A stretch of 5,408 bases of DNA from Comamonadaceae bacterium (GTDB lineage Bacteria; Pseudomonadota; Gammaproteobacteria; Burkholderiales; Burkholderiaceae_C), in the NCBI GenBank assembly GCA_947374705.1, contig CANCDA010000171.1, forward strand, positions 1 through 5,408, written 5' to 3'. A program made the translations under genes and the position numbers. Of this stretch, positions 1 to 5,408 are shown piece by piece (position 1 is the first letter of the stretch; each line of letters opens with the position of its first letter). The notes below the pieces were generated by a model. It made no database searches, was not told the origin of the DNA, and saw only the letters and a program-made list of their open reading frames with translations.

Positions 1-897
1 GATGGTCTCAAAAGCGAAGGTGTCAAACTTGGCTTTGACTTCTGGATCTGCCAGCACTTTGAGCACGTCAGCATGGATCTTAGCCTTCACGTCAGCGGCA
101 ATGCCCTTGGGCGCGAGCAGCGACACGAAAGAGTTGACTTCAAATCCAGCCGGGCCACCGGACTCAGCCATGGTGGGCACGCCCGGCATTTGCGGTACGC
201 GCTTGGCCGCTGCCACCGCGATGTAGCGCAGCTTGCCCGCCTTGAAAATGCCCTGGCTGGAGGGCAGGCTGCCAAAGCTCCACTGCAACTCGCCCGAGCC
301 GACCGAGGTGAACAACTGTGACATCTCGCGGTAGGCCACGTGGGTCATGTCGATGCCGCTGAGCAACTCCAGTTGCTCGCCGCCCAAGTGGCCCGGGCTG
401 CCAATGCCCCAGGAGCCGAAGTTGACCTTGCCCGGCGCGGCCTTGGCGGCGGCGATCAGGTCTTTCATGTTTTGCCACTTGGAGTCGGTGGGTACGGCGA
501 CAAAGAAGGGCGTGCGAAACAGCGGCGCCACTGGGTCGAAATGATTCAAGGTGACGTAGCCCTTGGCCTTGTACAGCAGCGGCAAGGCGGAGAGGTGTTC
601 GCTGTCGAACTGCACCAGGGTGTAGCCGTCAGCCGGTGCGCGTTGCGAGGCTTCAATGGCAATGAAGCCGCCGCCACCGGGTTTGTTGTTGATCAGCACC
701 GGTTGACCCCAGAGCTTGGACAGTTTTTCGGACACCTGGCGCAGCACGGCGTCCGGGCCACTACCGGCGGGGAAGGCCGTGACGATGGTCACTGGCTTGG
801 TTGGGAAGTTGCTTGGCTGGGCTGCGGCGGGCAGGCCCAGGGCGATGGTCGCGGCGAAGGCCAGCGAGAGCAGTGAAGTTGGGTTGAGAGATTTCAC
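1..897 (-). CDS. Bug-family (TctC-like) tripartite tricarboxylate receptor, periplasmic solute-binding protein, C-terminus cut by window edge
   Basis: The reverse strand reads open from a GTG at 897 to base 1, giving 299 codons without a stop; Bug proteins usually have about 320-330 residues, so roughly 20-30 are missing. Residues 1-26 form a Sec signal peptide (K2, hydrophobic 9-22, Ala-Ala-Ala at 24-26, probable cleavage before Q27). Family hallmarks are FPTKPVTIV at 31-39, the first ligand loop FPAGSGPD at 42-49 with the conserved Asp49, GQPVLINNKPGGGG at 64-77, ADGYTL at 89-94, the second ligand loop FGSWGIGSPGHLGG at 160-173, and late blocks KAGKLR, VPTMAESGG and LADPEVKAKF. Bug proteins bind carboxylates or aromatic acids in the periplasm and feed TctAB-type or other carriers. 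It lies 43 bp downstream of the monooxygenase on the same strand, so a shared transcript and an aromatic ligand are likely (inference). No ATG is available in frame near this start, and the Shine-Dalgarno is weak. No TctA/TctB gene is visible. Confidence 0.93.
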   Translation of the reverse strand, partial: MKSLNPTSLLSLAFAATIALGLPAAAQPSNFPTKPVTIVTAFPAGSGPDAVLRQVSEKLSKLWGQPVLINNKPGGGGFIAIEASQRAPADGYTLVQFDSEHLSALPLLYKAKGYVTLNHFDPVAPLFRTPFFVAVPTDSKWQNMKDLIAAAKAAPGKVNFGSWGIGSPGHLGGEQLELLSGIDMTHVAYREMSQLFTSVGSGELQWSFGSLPSSQGIFKAGKLRYIAVAAAKRVPQMPGVPTMAESGGPAGFEVNSFVSLLAPKGIAADVKAKIHADVLKVLADPEVKAKFDTFAFETI

Positions 898-940
898 AAG
901 CGTATCCAGAAGAGTTGAAAATTGAGGGGCAAGGGTGGAT

Positions 941-2884
941 TCAGATTTCGAGCATGAAGCCGTCAAAGAACGCGGCCAGCGCATCGGTGTCGCCCAGCGG
1001 CAAGATGTGCGCGATGTACTGGTCGGGGCGCACCAGCACCAGGCAGCCGTGCGCGCGGTCGATGCCACGCAGGGTGTAGATGCTTTGCTTGGCATCTTCC
1101 AGCGCACAGAAGGCTTTCTCATAGTCGCGCACACCGTAGCGGCCTTTGTGCGGAAATAGCAGCTCGGGCAGATCGGTGATGGCCAGTGTGTGATGGCTTT
1201 GCTGGAACACGGCGCGCACATCAAAGACAGCGTCAATGTCTGCGCCTGCCGGGGTGTAGCGCTTGAGTGGGGATTGCGCTGATTCACTCAGGTAGCTGCA
1301 CAGTTGGCCGACGGGTGAGGTGGGCTCTGCACGATCAGTCTGCCCCGCAAACGCCATGAGACGCCAGCGCCCATCCGCTTTCAGCGTCTCGCCCAATTGC
1401 ATCAGCTTGCCGTCGCCCAAGCGGGTGACCGGTGTGGAATGAAAGCGTGTGCCGATCACCAGCCCCTGAGCCAAGTGTTGGTGGGTGGATGCCCCTGTGA
1501 GCAGCGCAGGCGTGTAGCGCGTGGCCGTGCCTGCCGTGTAGCGGCCATGCTGCACGAAGTAGCGCTGCACGTCGGCGGCGTCCATGCCTGTGCCGTCTGC
1601 GTCGCCCGGCTTCTTCAAAGGCGCGCTGAGCATCTTGGCCCATTCGCGGTCGAAGTCGATCAGCTCTTTGGCCACGGCTTGGCGCTCGGCGGAGTAGGTG
1701 TGCAGCAAACTGGCCGGGCTGCGCCCTTGCAGCACGGCGGCCAGCTTCCAGCCCAGGTTGAAGGCGTCTTGCATCGACACGTTCATGCCCTGGCCCGCTT
1801 TGGGGCTGTGGGTGTGGCAGGCATCGCCCGCGATGAAGATGTGCGGCAAGCGGGTCGTCACCTCTTCGGCTTGGAGGTCATCAAAGCGGTCGGTCAGCCG
1901 CTGGCCGATTTCATAAACCGACCACCAGGCCACTTCTTTGATGTCCAGCGTGTAGGGCTTGAAAATGCGCTGGGCGGCGGCAATCAATTGCTCCAGGGTG
2001 ATGTTGCGGGCCGCCACGCGCTCGTTGGGGTTGAGCTTGTCCAACTCCACATACAGGCGCACCAGGTAACCGCCTTCACGCGGAATGATCAGAACACTGC
2101 CCTCATCGGCAGACTGGATCAGCGATTTGAAACGGACGTCGGGAAAGTCGGTGACCACCAGCACGTCCATCACGCCCCAGGCGTGGTTGGCCGAATCGCC
2201 CTTGAGGGACAAGCCCATGGACTGACGCACGGCGCTGCGCGCACCGTCGCAGCCCACCACGTAGCGGGCGCGGATGGTTTCGATCTGGCCTTCGTGGCCA
2301 GCGTCTTGCCGCTCGAAGCGGGCGGTGACGGGATGATCCGACACGCCATCGGGCTCACGCGCCAGACCCGCCAGCTTGCGGCTGTAATGCGGCACCAGCC
2401 GCGCTGCTGAGCGCTGCATGGTCTCCAGGTAAAAGTCGTGCACACGTGCCTGGTTCAAGATCACGTGCGGCATGTGGGAGAGGCCGTCTTCCACGTCTTG
2501 CACGCGCCCGCTGCGCACAATGTGCTGGCGGTCACCGCCTTGGCTATCGTCGGGTTTCCAGAAGGTCGTCTCATTGACCCAGTACGACTCTTTCAACACG
2601 CGCTCGGCAAAACCGAAAGCATCGAACATCTCCAGCGTGCGGCAAGCCACGCCATCGGCCTGGCCCAATTGCAAGGGGCCAGGTTTTTGCTCCACGATCA
2701 CGGTGCGGATGTCGGGGAAGGCCGATAGCTGCGCCGCCAGTGTCAACCCCGCGGGGCCGCAGCCCACGATCAACACATCGGCTTCGGTGGGCAAAGTGCC
2801 TTGCGTGGTCGGTATGCCAACGCTGGGTGCAGCATCCAAAAGCCCGGGGTCGCCGGTGCGAAATCCGTTGAGGTGAAATTGCAT
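941..2884 (-). CDS. mobA: FAD-dependent aromatic monooxygenase, 3-hydroxybenzoate 4-monooxygenase (MobA) type
   Basis: 647 residues, the usual length for the phenol hydroxylase/MobA branch of group A flavoprotein hydroxylases. Such enzymes use NAD(P)H and O2; MobA converts 3-hydroxybenzoate to protocatechuate in the cytoplasm. Visible motifs are the Rossmann GCGPAG at 41-46 ending in VIVE (Glu65), the GCDGARS (DG) motif at 211-217, and the GDACHTHSP (GD) motif at 353-361 followed by GQGMN at 364-368. The C-terminal part, from about residue 460, corresponds to the thioredoxin-like dimerisation domain of phenol hydroxylases. Against C. testosteroni MobA as I recall it (639 residues), pocket residues Asp75, His135, Lys247, Val257 and Tyr271 correspond to Asp77, His140, Lys253, Val264 and Tyr278 here, all conserved. 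The ATG at 2884 has a good GGAGA five bases upstream, and the N-terminus MQFHLNGFR matches the family. A divergent LysR regulator lies upstream. An alternative is a relative acting on another meta-hydroxylated benzoate or phenol. Confidence 0.92.
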   Translation of the reverse strand: MQFHLNGFRTGDPGLLDAAPSVGIPTTQGTLPTEADVLIVGCGPAGLTLAAQLSAFPDIRTVIVEQKPGPLQLGQADGVACRTLEMFDAFGFAERVLKESYWVNETTFWKPDDSQGGDRQHIVRSGRVQDVEDGLSHMPHVILNQARVHDFYLETMQRSAARLVPHYSRKLAGLAREPDGVSDHPVTARFERQDAGHEGQIETIRARYVVGCDGARSAVRQSMGLSLKGDSANHAWGVMDVLVVTDFPDVRFKSLIQSADEGSVLIIPREGGYLVRLYVELDKLNPNERVAARNITLEQLIAAAQRIFKPYTLDIKEVAWWSVYEIGQRLTDRFDDLQAEEVTTRLPHIFIAGDACHTHSPKAGQGMNVSMQDAFNLGWKLAAVLQGRSPASLLHTYSAERQAVAKELIDFDREWAKMLSAPLKKPGDADGTGMDAADVQRYFVQHGRYTAGTATRYTPALLTGASTHQHLAQGLVIGTRFHSTPVTRLGDGKLMQLGETLKADGRWRLMAFAGQTDRAEPTSPVGQLCSYLSESAQSPLKRYTPAGADIDAVFDVRAVFQQSHHTLAITDLPELLFPHKGRYGVRDYEKAFCALEDAKQSIYTLRGIDRAHGCLVLVRPDQYIAHILPLGDTDALAAFFDGFMLEI

Positions 2885-2889
2885 GTTTG

Positions 2890-2894
2890 TCTCC
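2890..2894 (-). promoter_or_regulatory. Ribosome binding site of mobA
   Basis: On the reverse strand GGAGA lies five bases before the ATG at 2884, a strong Shine-Dalgarno that fixes the monooxygenase start. Confidence 0.75.
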
Positions 2895-2914
2895 GTCTCG
2901 TTTGATGAGCCATG

Positions 2915-2943
2915 ACTGTCGCAGGCCTAGACTATTTCGTCAA
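2915..2943 (-). promoter_or_regulatory. Putative sigma-70 promoter of mobA (good -35, poor -10)
   Basis: On the reverse strand TTGACG (2943-2938) matches five of six bases of the -35 consensus. After a 17-base spacer comes GACAGT (2920-2915), which matches TATAAT at only three positions. Transcription would start near 2908, leaving a leader of about 24 nt that holds the GGAGA ribosome site. A good -35 with a poor -10 would suit a promoter needing an activator such as the divergent LysR protein. The assignment is inference; the -10 is weak enough that another start is possible. Confidence 0.35.
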
Positions 2944-2954
2944 AGCCAACTATC

Positions 2955-2983
2955 GAATATTAAGTATATTGTTTTGATATACA
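2955..2983 (+). promoter_or_regulatory. Weak candidate promoter of the LysR regulator gene
   Basis: TATACA at 2978-2983 matches four of six -10 bases and is overlapped by the candidate operator. The hexamer 17 bases upstream (GAATAT, 2955-2960) is not a recognisable -35. If used, transcription would begin near 2990, giving an mRNA leader of only about 11 nt. LysR genes are often weakly expressed and autorepressed, which fits, but the call rests on position and a partial -10 only. Confidence 0.25.
2964..2982. promoter_or_regulatory. Candidate LysR-type operator (T-N11-A inverted repeat) in the mobA/lysR intergenic region
   Basis: GTATAT (2964-2969), a 7-base spacer TGTTTTG, and ATATAC (2977-2982) form a perfect 6-bp-arm inverted repeat. 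T2967 and A2979 are symmetric about the centre at 2973 and give the T-N11-A core that LysR-type regulators recognise. The centre lies about 65 bp upstream of the inferred mobA start near 2908, the usual recognition-site position for LysR activators. It also overlaps the likely -10 of the regulator gene, which would allow autorepression. Sequence symmetry and spacing are seen directly; binding is inferred. Confidence 0.6.
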
Positions 2984-3000
2984 GAGATACACTCCCCTCC

Positions 3001-3909
3001 ATGGCAAAACTTGATCTGGACTGGCTCCACGTTTTCGTTGAAATCTACAAAACCCAAAGCGTCTCGCGCGCAGCGCAGGCGCTGGGCATGGAGCAGGCCA
3101 GCGCCAGCCTGGTTTTAACCAAGCTGCGCCGCCATTTTGATGACCCGCTTTTCTGCCGCACCTCAGCCGGTATGGAGCCGACACCTCGTGCGCAAACCAT
3201 CTACCCCGACGTGCTGGAGGCGTTGGTTCGGCTTGAAAAAGCACGCGGGGCCACCGGTGCTTTTTTGCCCCAGCAGGCTCAGCGCGATTTCCGCATCTGC
3301 ATGACCGACATCAGCGAGATTGTGCTGCTGCCACGGCTCATCAACCACCTGCAGACCACAGCGCCGGGCCTCGTCGTGGAGGCTGAGAAGATTTCAGCTG
3401 AGAGCCGTCGCAAACTGGAGTCTGGCGACATTGATCTGGCCGTGGGTTTCACGCCTGACTTGGAGGCCGGGTTTTACCAGCAAGCCCTGTTTGCGCAGGA
3501 CTTCGTGTGCCTCGCCTCCAGCGCGCACCCGCGCGTGGGCAGCAAACTCACGCGCAAGGCCTTCTCCAACGAGGGGCACATCCTGGTCATGGCCTCGGGC
3601 ACGGGCCATTCCATTGTGGACAAAGTGCTGGCCCAGAACAAAGTGGAGCGTCAGGTGGTGCTGCGCGTGGACAGCTTTCTGGGCGTGGCCCGCATCGTGG
3701 CCCAAACCGAGTTGCTGGTGATCGTGCCACGGCAGCTAGGGCATGCACTGGCGCAACAGGAAAATGTCAAGCTGCTGGAGCCGCCCGTGCCGCTACCCGC
3801 CTACAAGGTTAAACAGCATTGGCACGAGCGTTTTAACCGGGATGCGGGCAATATCTGGCTGCGCAAGACCATGGCTGAACTTTTCTCGGGCATTAACGTG
3901 AACTCTTGA
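3001..3909 (+). CDS. LysR-type transcriptional regulator, NahR/DntR/NodD (aromatic-responsive) subgroup
   Basis: 302 residues, typical LysR length. The N-terminal winged helix-turn-helix covers about residues 5-64: DLDWLHVFVEI, then helix-turn-helix VSRAAQALGMEQASASLV, KLRRHFDDPLF and the wing-end GMEPTPRA. About residues 95-302 are the periplasmic-binding-like effector domain, with DIDLAVGF at 144-151, GFYQQALFAQDFVCL at 157-171, and the C-terminal QHWHERFNRDAGNIWLRK typical of the NahR/DntR/NodD clade. It is transcribed away from mobA across a 116-bp gap holding a T-N11-A palindrome, so it very likely controls mobA and the Bug gene, probably in response to 3-hydroxybenzoate or a related aromatic acid (inference). 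The ATG at 3001 is chosen because the family N-terminus begins there; an in-frame TTG at 2887 would add 38 non-family residues read from the promoter region. No clear Shine-Dalgarno precedes the ATG. Confidence 0.92.
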   Translation: MAKLDLDWLHVFVEIYKTQSVSRAAQALGMEQASASLVLTKLRRHFDDPLFCRTSAGMEPTPRAQTIYPDVLEALVRLEKARGATGAFLPQQAQRDFRICMTDISEIVLLPRLINHLQTTAPGLVVEAEKISAESRRKLESGDIDLAVGFTPDLEAGFYQQALFAQDFVCLASSAHPRVGSKLTRKAFSNEGHILVMASGTGHSIVDKVLAQNKVERQVVLRVDSFLGVARIVAQTELLVIVPRQLGHALAQQENVKLLEPPVPLPAYKVKQHWHERFNRDAGNIWLRKTMAELFSGINVNS

Positions 3910-3949
3910 TTTATTATTGCGCCCTCAGCCACACCCCGTGGCGTCAACC

Positions 3950-3953
3950 GGAG
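3950..3953 (+). promoter_or_regulatory. Ribosome binding site of the small lysine-rich gene
   Basis: GGAG lies eight bases before the ATG at 3962. It decides for this start over the in-frame TTG at 3917, which would add 15 residues. Confidence 0.6.
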
Positions 3954-3961
3954 CAATCACC

Positions 3962-4108
3962 ATGGCCAAAGGCGATCAAAAAAGTAACAAGATGGCGAAG
4001 AAGCCCAAAAAGGACACTTCAGCCCCCAAAGAGCACACTTCAGACCGCCCCATGTCCCCCATGACCGCCGTCATTCCACGCGGCAAGGACAAGGATAAGT
4101 TCAAGTAA
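3962..4108 (+). CDS. Small lysine-rich hypothetical protein (48 residues)
   Basis: 48 residues, 12 of them lysine, with a positively charged N-terminal half (AKKPKK at 12-17), a central Pro/Ser/Thr stretch, and a charged tail GKDKDKFK at 41-48. There is no signal peptide, membrane segment or cysteine, and the composition suggests an unstructured basic protein. The MAKG...SN...KKPKK start resembles a family of short uncharacterised basic proteins annotated in many proteobacteria; that resemblance is from memory. The start at 3962 is supported by the GGAG upstream. The gene sits 52 bp after the LysR stop and 25 bp before the DUF924 start, so it may share a transcript with either. A nucleic-acid-binding role is possible but nothing in the sequence proves it; function unknown. 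Confidence 0.72.
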   Translation: MAKGDQKSNKMAKKPKKDTSAPKEHTSDRPMSPMTAVIPRGKDKDKFK

Positions 4109-4133
4109 TGGTCGTTTGATCCAGCCTCACACC

Positions 4134-4673
4134 ATGCAAGCCACAGATATCCTGCACTTCTGGTTTGACGAGCTGGACAACCACCGCCGCTTTGCCAAAG
4201 ACGCCGCGCTGGACGCTTTGATGCGTGAGCGCTTCGGTGTCACCTTGCAAGCGGCCATTCGCGGTGAGCTGGCGCACTGGCGCGCCACGCCGCAGGGGCG
4301 GCTGGCCGAAATCATTGTGCTGGACCAGTTCTCGCGCAATATCTTTCGCGACCAGCCCACTTCATTTGCGCAAGACCCGCAGGCACTGGCGCTGGCGCAA
4401 GCGCTGGTGGCCAGCGGGCAGGCCATTACCCTCGTGCCTGAGCAACGCGCCTTTGCCTACATGCCCTTCATGCACAGTGAGTCTTTGTTGATTCATTCGC
4501 AAGCCGTGCTGCTGTTTTCTGAGTCGGGGCTTGAAGGCAATTTAAACTACGAGCGCAAGCACCAGGCCATCATCGAGCGCTTTGGCCGCTTCCCGCATCG
4601 CAATGCAATTTTGGGGCGTGCGTCCACACCCGAGGAAGAAACGTTCTTGCAGCAGCCGGGGTCGTCGTTTTAG
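4134..4673 (+). CDS. DUF924 family protein (COG3803-like)
   Basis: 179 residues, normal length for DUF924, an all-helical TPR-like family of unknown function, probably cytoplasmic (no signal peptide or membrane segment). Family landmarks are ILHFWF at 6-11, the signature IVLDQFSRNIFRDQP at 61-75, YMPFMHSESL at 109-118, and the C-terminal FPHRNAILGRASTPEE at 153-168. The ATG at 4134 puts the first helix at the usual place. An in-frame TTG at 4116 would add six residues; neither start has a convincing Shine-Dalgarno, so translational coupling to the small gene ending at 4108 is possible. It ends 27 bp before the end of the convergent flavodoxin-fold gene. No link with the aromatic module is evident beyond proximity. 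Confidence 0.92.
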   Translation: MQATDILHFWFDELDNHRRFAKDAALDALMRERFGVTLQAAIRGELAHWRATPQGRLAEIIVLDQFSRNIFRDQPTSFAQDPQALALAQALVASGQAITLVPEQRAFAYMPFMHSESLLIHSQAVLLFSESGLEGNLNYERKHQAIIERFGRFPHRNAILGRASTPEEETFLQQPGSSF

Positions 4674-4700
4674 CGCGGCTTGAGCATCCACCGAGCCGAC

Positions 4701-5291
4701 TCATACTGCTCTTCGGCCCAAGGCACGCATCTTGGTGAGCCAGGTTTTGACATCGGCCTCGTCCAATTTATCCACGCTGCCAATCAAGGTCTCATTCACG
4801 GGCTTGATGCCAATAAAACCCAGGATGTTGCGCTCCAAAGATTTGACGCTGTGGGCGCGAAAGTAATAGCGATAGACCAAGGCGGGCATGCCCATGGTGA
4901 CGACCACGCGCGCGCTGCGCCCGGTCAAGGCTTTGTGCACAAAGGGGTTGCCGTCTGCGGACTTGAAGGCAAAGCCGGGTCGCGCCACTTGTTCCAAAAA
5001 ACCTTTGAGCAAAGCAGGCATGTCGCCCAGCCACAGGGGGAAGAAAAACACGATGTGTTCGGCCCACATTAAGTCGTCTTGCACCGTCTTTAAGCCAGCG
5101 GGCAAGGGGCCATGCTGCCACTCATAGGGGTTGCGCAAAATATCAAAATTCAGCCGGGCTACATCAATGGTGCGCAACTCGAACCCGCCGGCTCGTGCGC
5201 CTTCGGCATAGGCGTCGGCCAGCGCGTGGCACAAATGGGGTTGGGCGGCGTCAGGGTGACCCTGAATCAGCAGGATGCGTGGGGCGTACAT
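4701..5291 (-). CDS. NAD(P)H-dependent quinone oxidoreductase-like flavoprotein (flavodoxin_2 fold)
   Basis: 196 residues, near the usual length of the NQO1/MdaB/KefF-like flavodoxin_2 family, which transfers two electrons from NAD(P)H to quinones or other acceptors through FMN or FAD. The first strand and phosphate loop are RILLIQGHPD at 5-14. The hallmark FFFPLWLGDMPALLKGFLEQV segment spans 82-102, and a VVVTMGMPA strand and loop at 129-137 is expected to contact the isoalloxazine ring. No signal peptide is seen, so it is probably a soluble cytoplasmic enzyme. The ATG at 5291 is preceded five bases upstream by GGAAGGG, which settles the start against a TTG at 5309. The gene converges on DUF924 and is read alone within the window. 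A role against quinones formed in aromatic metabolism is conceivable but only by proximity; the exact acceptor and flavin cannot be told from sequence. Confidence 0.9.
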   Translation of the reverse strand: MYAPRILLIQGHPDAAQPHLCHALADAYAEGARAGGFELRTIDVARLNFDILRNPYEWQHGPLPAGLKTVQDDLMWAEHIVFFFPLWLGDMPALLKGFLEQVARPGFAFKSADGNPFVHKALTGRSARVVVTMGMPALVYRYYFRAHSVKSLERNILGFIGIKPVNETLIGSVDKLDEADVKTWLTKMRALGRRAV

Positions 5292-5296
5292 GATGA

Positions 5297-5303
5297 CCCT
5301 TCC
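5297..5303 (-). promoter_or_regulatory. Ribosome binding site of the flavodoxin-fold oxidoreductase
   Basis: Reverse-strand GGAAGGG stands five bases before the ATG at 5291 and lies downstream of the alternative TTG at 5309, so it supports the shorter protein. Confidence 0.7.
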
Positions 5304-5338
5304 AGACAAGGCATGGGCTCATGGTGGCAGCTTCAGGG

Positions 5339-5408
5339 TTAGCTTGATTTGCGATGGGTCAAGCTTTGGGGGGTTTTCAAGTAGGCGCTCAGGCCTGGAA
5401 CGTCCCGC
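5339..5408 (-). CDS. Possible C-terminal tail of a further leftward gene, unidentified, cut by window edge
   Basis: Reading the reverse strand from the right edge, one frame gives 22 complete codons (RDVPGLSAYLKTPQSLTHRK, then SS) before a TAA at 5341-5339. The start of this peptide looks like the end of a folded protein followed by a polar tail, and the gap of 47 bp to the oxidoreductase start would suit a leftward gene pair. A second frame is also open across most of this stretch, so the choice is uncertain. I do not recognise the family; a short tail cannot identify it. Confidence 0.35.
   Translation of the reverse strand, partial: RDVPGLSAYLKTPQSLTHRKSS
5341..5365. repeat. Inverted repeat AGCTTGA-N11-TCAAGCT upstream of the oxidoreductase gene
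   Basis: AGCTTGA (5341-5347) and TCAAGCT (5359-5365) are perfect 7-bp complements around an 11-base spacer, 50-74 bp upstream of the oxidoreductase ATG. It could be a regulator's operator or a hairpin at the end of the possible upstream gene, whose stop codon it overlaps. On the reverse strand no T-run follows, so it is not a standard terminator for leftward transcription. Confidence 0.45.

Noticed and set aside
340..876. Rightward open frame of 178 codons opposite the Bug gene
   Set aside because: The opposite strand encodes a clear signal peptide and Bug motifs over the same span; this frame shows low-complexity composition and no recognisable domain.
1397..2410. Rightward open frame of 337 codons opposite mobA
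   Set aside because: It is antisense to a gene whose protein is recognised along its full length; the translation is rich in His, Gly, Val and Gln with no family pattern, as expected from the complement of GC-rich codons.
2887..3000. N-terminal extension of the LysR regulator from TTG 2887
   Set aside because: The extra 38 residues match no LysR N-terminus and would be encoded by the divergent promoter and operator region; the family start fits ATG 3001.
3928..3942. Hairpin GCCAC-ACCCC-GTGGC after the regulator gene
   Set aside because: A 5-bp stem followed by GTCAACC with no T-run; not a factor-independent terminator, and it lies just upstream of the small gene's ribosome site.
4108..4119. 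TAATG stop-start overlap after the small gene
   Set aside because: The ATG at 4108 runs into a TGA after two more codons, so it cannot start the DUF924 gene.
4676..4698. Inverted repeat CGGCT-N13-AGCCG between the convergent DUF924 and oxidoreductase genes
   Set aside because: The stem is only five base pairs with a 13-base loop and no T-run on either strand, so I do not call it a bidirectional terminator.

Overview
The window looks like chromosomal DNA of a beta-proteobacterium of the order Burkholderiales, most likely Comamonadaceae (Comamonas, Acidovorax, Polaromonas or Rhodoferax type). The base composition is GC-rich, the best-recognised protein closely resembles Comamonas testosteroni MobA, and it sits beside a Bug-family (TctC-like) periplasmic binding protein, a family greatly expanded in this order. 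The genus call is inference from family resemblance only.

Left half (1-3000): a leftward unit of an aromatic monooxygenase of the 3-hydroxybenzoate 4-hydroxylase (mobA) type (941-2884), followed 43 bp downstream by a Bug-family solute-binding protein (897 to beyond the left edge, C-terminus cut off). The monooxygenase keeps the FAD fold motifs and every substrate-pocket residue I can recall from the C. testosteroni enzyme. The likely logic is capture of an aromatic acid in the periplasm by the Bug protein, then hydroxylation of 3-hydroxybenzoate to protocatechuate in the cytoplasm. Membrane transporter and ring-cleavage genes are not in the window.

Centre (2885-3909): a 116-bp divergent intergenic region separates mobA from a rightward LysR-type regulator of the NahR/DntR/NodD (aromatic-responsive) subgroup. 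It holds a perfect inverted repeat, GTATAT-N7-ATATAC, with a T-N11-A core. Its centre lies about 65 bp upstream of the transcription start I infer for mobA, which is the classical LysR recognition-site position. This is the most informative regulatory signal in the window.

Right half (3910-5408): two rightward genes follow the regulator: a 48-residue, very lysine-rich small protein and a DUF924 protein of unknown function. They converge on a leftward gene for a flavodoxin-fold NAD(P)H:quinone oxidoreductase-like protein (4701-5291). Upstream of that is a short inverted repeat and the possible C-terminal tail of another leftward gene at the right edge. These genes look like ordinary housekeeping or accessory genes with no visible tie to the aromatic module.

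I see no mobile element, CRISPR array, tRNA, rRNA or clear factor-independent terminator. The window is mostly a conventional catabolic locus; the points worth following are the operator and regulator type, and the pairing of a Bug receptor with mobA.
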